Under the pieces are notes generated by a model. That model was not told where the DNA came from. It ran no database searches and saw nothing but the letters and a program-made list of their open reading frames with translations. From contig CAZJEB010000019.1 of NCBI GenBank assembly GCA_964544955.1, positions 1-15,852 of the forward strand: a DNA stretch of 15,852 nucleotides, read 5' to 3'. Within the stretch, counting starts at the first letter, position 1. Each line of letters starts with the position of its first letter. Made by a program: the position numbers and the translations under genes. Of this stretch, positions 14,573 through 15,852 are shown one piece after another. The stretch comes from JAAZPT01 sp964544955. GTDB taxonomy: Bacteria; Bacillota; Clostridia; Christensenellales; Aristaeellaceae.

Positions 14573-15538
14573 ATGGCTAACATTACAACAGAAATGGTAA
14601 AAGAACTACGTACACGCACAGGCGCTGGTATGCTTGATTGCAAAAAAGCACTTATTGAAGCAAATGGCGATGTTGAAAAATCTATAGAACTTCTTCGTGA
14701 AAAGGGCTTAGCACAAGCTGCTAAAAAATCCGGTAGAATAGCTGCTGAAGGCCTAGTTACTGCATACGTTGATGAAGCAACCAAAGTTGGTGCTATAGTA
14801 GAAGTTAACTGCGAAACAGACTTCGTTGCTAACACAGATAAATTTAAAGATTTTTGTGATGACGTTGCAAAACACATCGTTGCTGCAAAACCAGAATATA
14901 TTCGCGCTGAAGATGCTCCAGAAGGCTATACAGGCGTATTGATGATGGATCAAAAATTCTATAATGACGATACAAAAACAGTATCCGACATGTTGAGTGA
15001 TGCTACAGTATCTATCGGTGAAAAAATTGACATCCGTCGTTTCTCACTATTTGAATACCAAAGCGGCAACTTAGAAACATATATCCACATGGGTGGTAAA
15101 ATTGGTGTTTTACTTCAATTCGCTTGCCATACAGCTTGCAATAACGAAGAATACCTAACATTCTGCCACGACATAGCTATGCACGTTGCAGCTTCCAACC
15201 CACTTTACATCAAAACAAACGAAGTTCCTGAAAGCGAACTTGAGCGTGAACGTGAAATTTTACGTGTTCAAGCAGCTAACGAAAACAAACCAGCTAACAT
15301 CATCGAAAAGATGGTTGAAGGCCGTTTGAAAAAATTCTATGCTGAAATTTGCTTGTTAGAACAACCTTTTGTTAAGGATCCAGAAATAACAGTTGGTAAA
15401 CTAATGGCTGACCTAAGCAAAAAGCTTAATGATCAAATTGATATAGTTAAATTTGTACGTTACGAACGCGGCGAAGGCATTGAAAAGAGAGTAAATGACC
15501 TAGCAGCAGAAGTTGCAGCAGCAACAAAAGCTAACTAA
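14573..15538 (+). CDS. tsf: Elongation factor Ts
   Basis: EF-Ts is the guanine-nucleotide exchange factor that reloads EF-Tu with GTP. The 321-residue product has the N-terminal UBA-like domain (1-55, with RTRTGAGMLDCKKAL) and the TDFV motif (82-85) in EVNCETDFVANTDKF that contacts EF-Tu. Two core subdomains follow, including MHVAASNPLYI and the C-terminal QPFVKDPEITVG. It is slightly longer than the roughly 295 residues common in Bacillus. AAGGATG (14559-14565) serves as ribosome binding site. Codon use resembles rpsB. A strong terminator follows at once, so pyrH and frr, which often continue this operon, are not attached here. Confidence 0.97.
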   Translation: MANITTEMVKELRTRTGAGMLDCKKALIEANGDVEKSIELLREKGLAQAAKKSGRIAAEGLVTAYVDEATKVGAIVEVNCETDFVANTDKFKDFCDDVAKHIVAAKPEYIRAEDAPEGYTGVLMMDQKFYNDDTKTVSDMLSDATVSIGEKIDIRRFSLFEYQSGNLETYIHMGGKIGVLLQFACHTACNNEEYLTFCHDIAMHVAASNPLYIKTNEVPESELEREREILRVQAANENKPANIIEKMVEGRLKKFYAEICLLEQPFVKDPEITVGKLMADLSKKLNDQIDIVKFVRYERGEGIEKRVNDLAAEVAAATKAN

Positions 15539-15540
15539 TA

Positions 15541-15573
15541 AAAAGAGCCACCATTTTTATGGTGGCCTTTTTT
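15541..15573 (+). terminator. Strong rho-independent terminator after tsf
   Basis: GCCACCAT (15547-15554) and ATGGTGGC (15559-15566) form a perfect 8-bp stem with a TTTT loop, preceded by an A-rich run and followed by C and six T. It starts 2 bases after the tsf stop. Confidence 0.93.
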
Positions 15574-15621
15574 GTTTAAAAACAATTTAATATAATATGA
15601 AATTTAAATAAAAGGTATTGT

Positions 15622-15695
15622 TGTACTTAATGATAGAGGATTACCCATAAACCCAACACCATGAGCAACAGCTTTTTTATTAAACCTAAGTACAA
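15622..15695. repeat. Unexplained 9-bp inverted repeat enclosing 56 bases
   Basis: TTGTACTTA (15622-15630) and TAAGTACAA (15687-15695) are perfect reverse complements. They flank a less AT-rich segment in an otherwise AT-rich gap (15574-15728) that has no gene I can support. A minus-strand frame of 35 codons without a usable start runs through it (about 15605-15712). It could be a relic of a small element or a structured RNA, or chance. Confidence 0.35.
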
Positions 15696-15728
15696 ATAGC
15701 GTTTGTGTTAATTACATATAAATAAAAC

Positions 15729-15757
15729 TTTACAATAACACGATTATATGGTAATAT
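15729..15757 (+). promoter_or_regulatory. Candidate promoter for tRNA-Ala
   Basis: TTTACA (15729-15734) and TAATAT (15752-15757) are 17 bases apart, with TGG just before the -10. The predicted start is a few bases before the tRNA at 15771. The same TTTACA and TGG-plus-10 arrangement is seen before plsX. Confidence 0.5.
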
Positions 15758-15770
15758 TTATTTTGTATTT

Positions 15771-15846
<76 letters not shown>

Positions 15847-15852
15847 AATAAA

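Overview
The window is AT-rich chromosomal DNA from what looks like a low-GC Gram-positive bacterium, most likely a clostridium. The evidence is strong AGGAGG-type ribosome binding sites, heavy use of TTA, AGA, AGG and ATA codons, two plausible non-ATG starts (GTG, TTG), a SipS-type signal peptidase, DegV and DUF1461 proteins, and the neighbour pairs pnp / M16 peptidase and plsX-acpP-rnc-smc. I cannot name a species. Almost everything is core housekeeping. There is no CRISPR array, transposase, phage gene, toxin-antitoxin pair or defence cluster.

Layout. (1) 1-3107, plus strand: the 3' part of pnp, a terminator, an M16 zinc protease, and an unrecognised one-pass membrane protein. (2) 3163-7657, minus strand: read in transcription order it holds a DUF1461 membrane protein, a divergent ABC ATPase with a TOBE-like tail, lepB, a HAD phosphatase, a DegV protein and secG. 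A bidirectional terminator at 3122-3151 separates this block from block 1. (3) 7658-7900: a divergent intergenic region with back-to-back promoters and several inverted repeats. (4) 7901-13465, plus strand: plsX-acpP-rnc-smc. (5) 13466-15573: promoter and structured leader, rpsB, an intergenic hairpin, tsf and a strong terminator. (6) 15574-15852: a short unexplained stretch, then tRNA-Ala(GGC) with an encoded CCA end. No gap between genes exceeds 300 bases.

How it fits together. The plus-strand genes cover RNA turnover (PNPase, RNase III), phospholipid and fatty-acid initiation (PlsX, ACP), chromosome organisation (SMC) and translation (S2, EF-Ts, tRNA-Ala). The minus block includes secretion genes (SecG, LepB) and a DegV lipid-binding protein.

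I did not find a clear new multi-gene system. The most unusual material is regulatory and local: a perfect inverted repeat inside the ABC gene promoter, a divergent promoter region with a central dyad, two hairpins in the plsX leader, a long hairpin just upstream of rnc, a long-range stem in the rpsB leader, an ACP with an altered DSL motif, an ABC ATPase with three altered motifs, and the unexplained 15574-15728 stretch. Promoter, terminator and hairpin calls were made by eye and are untested.
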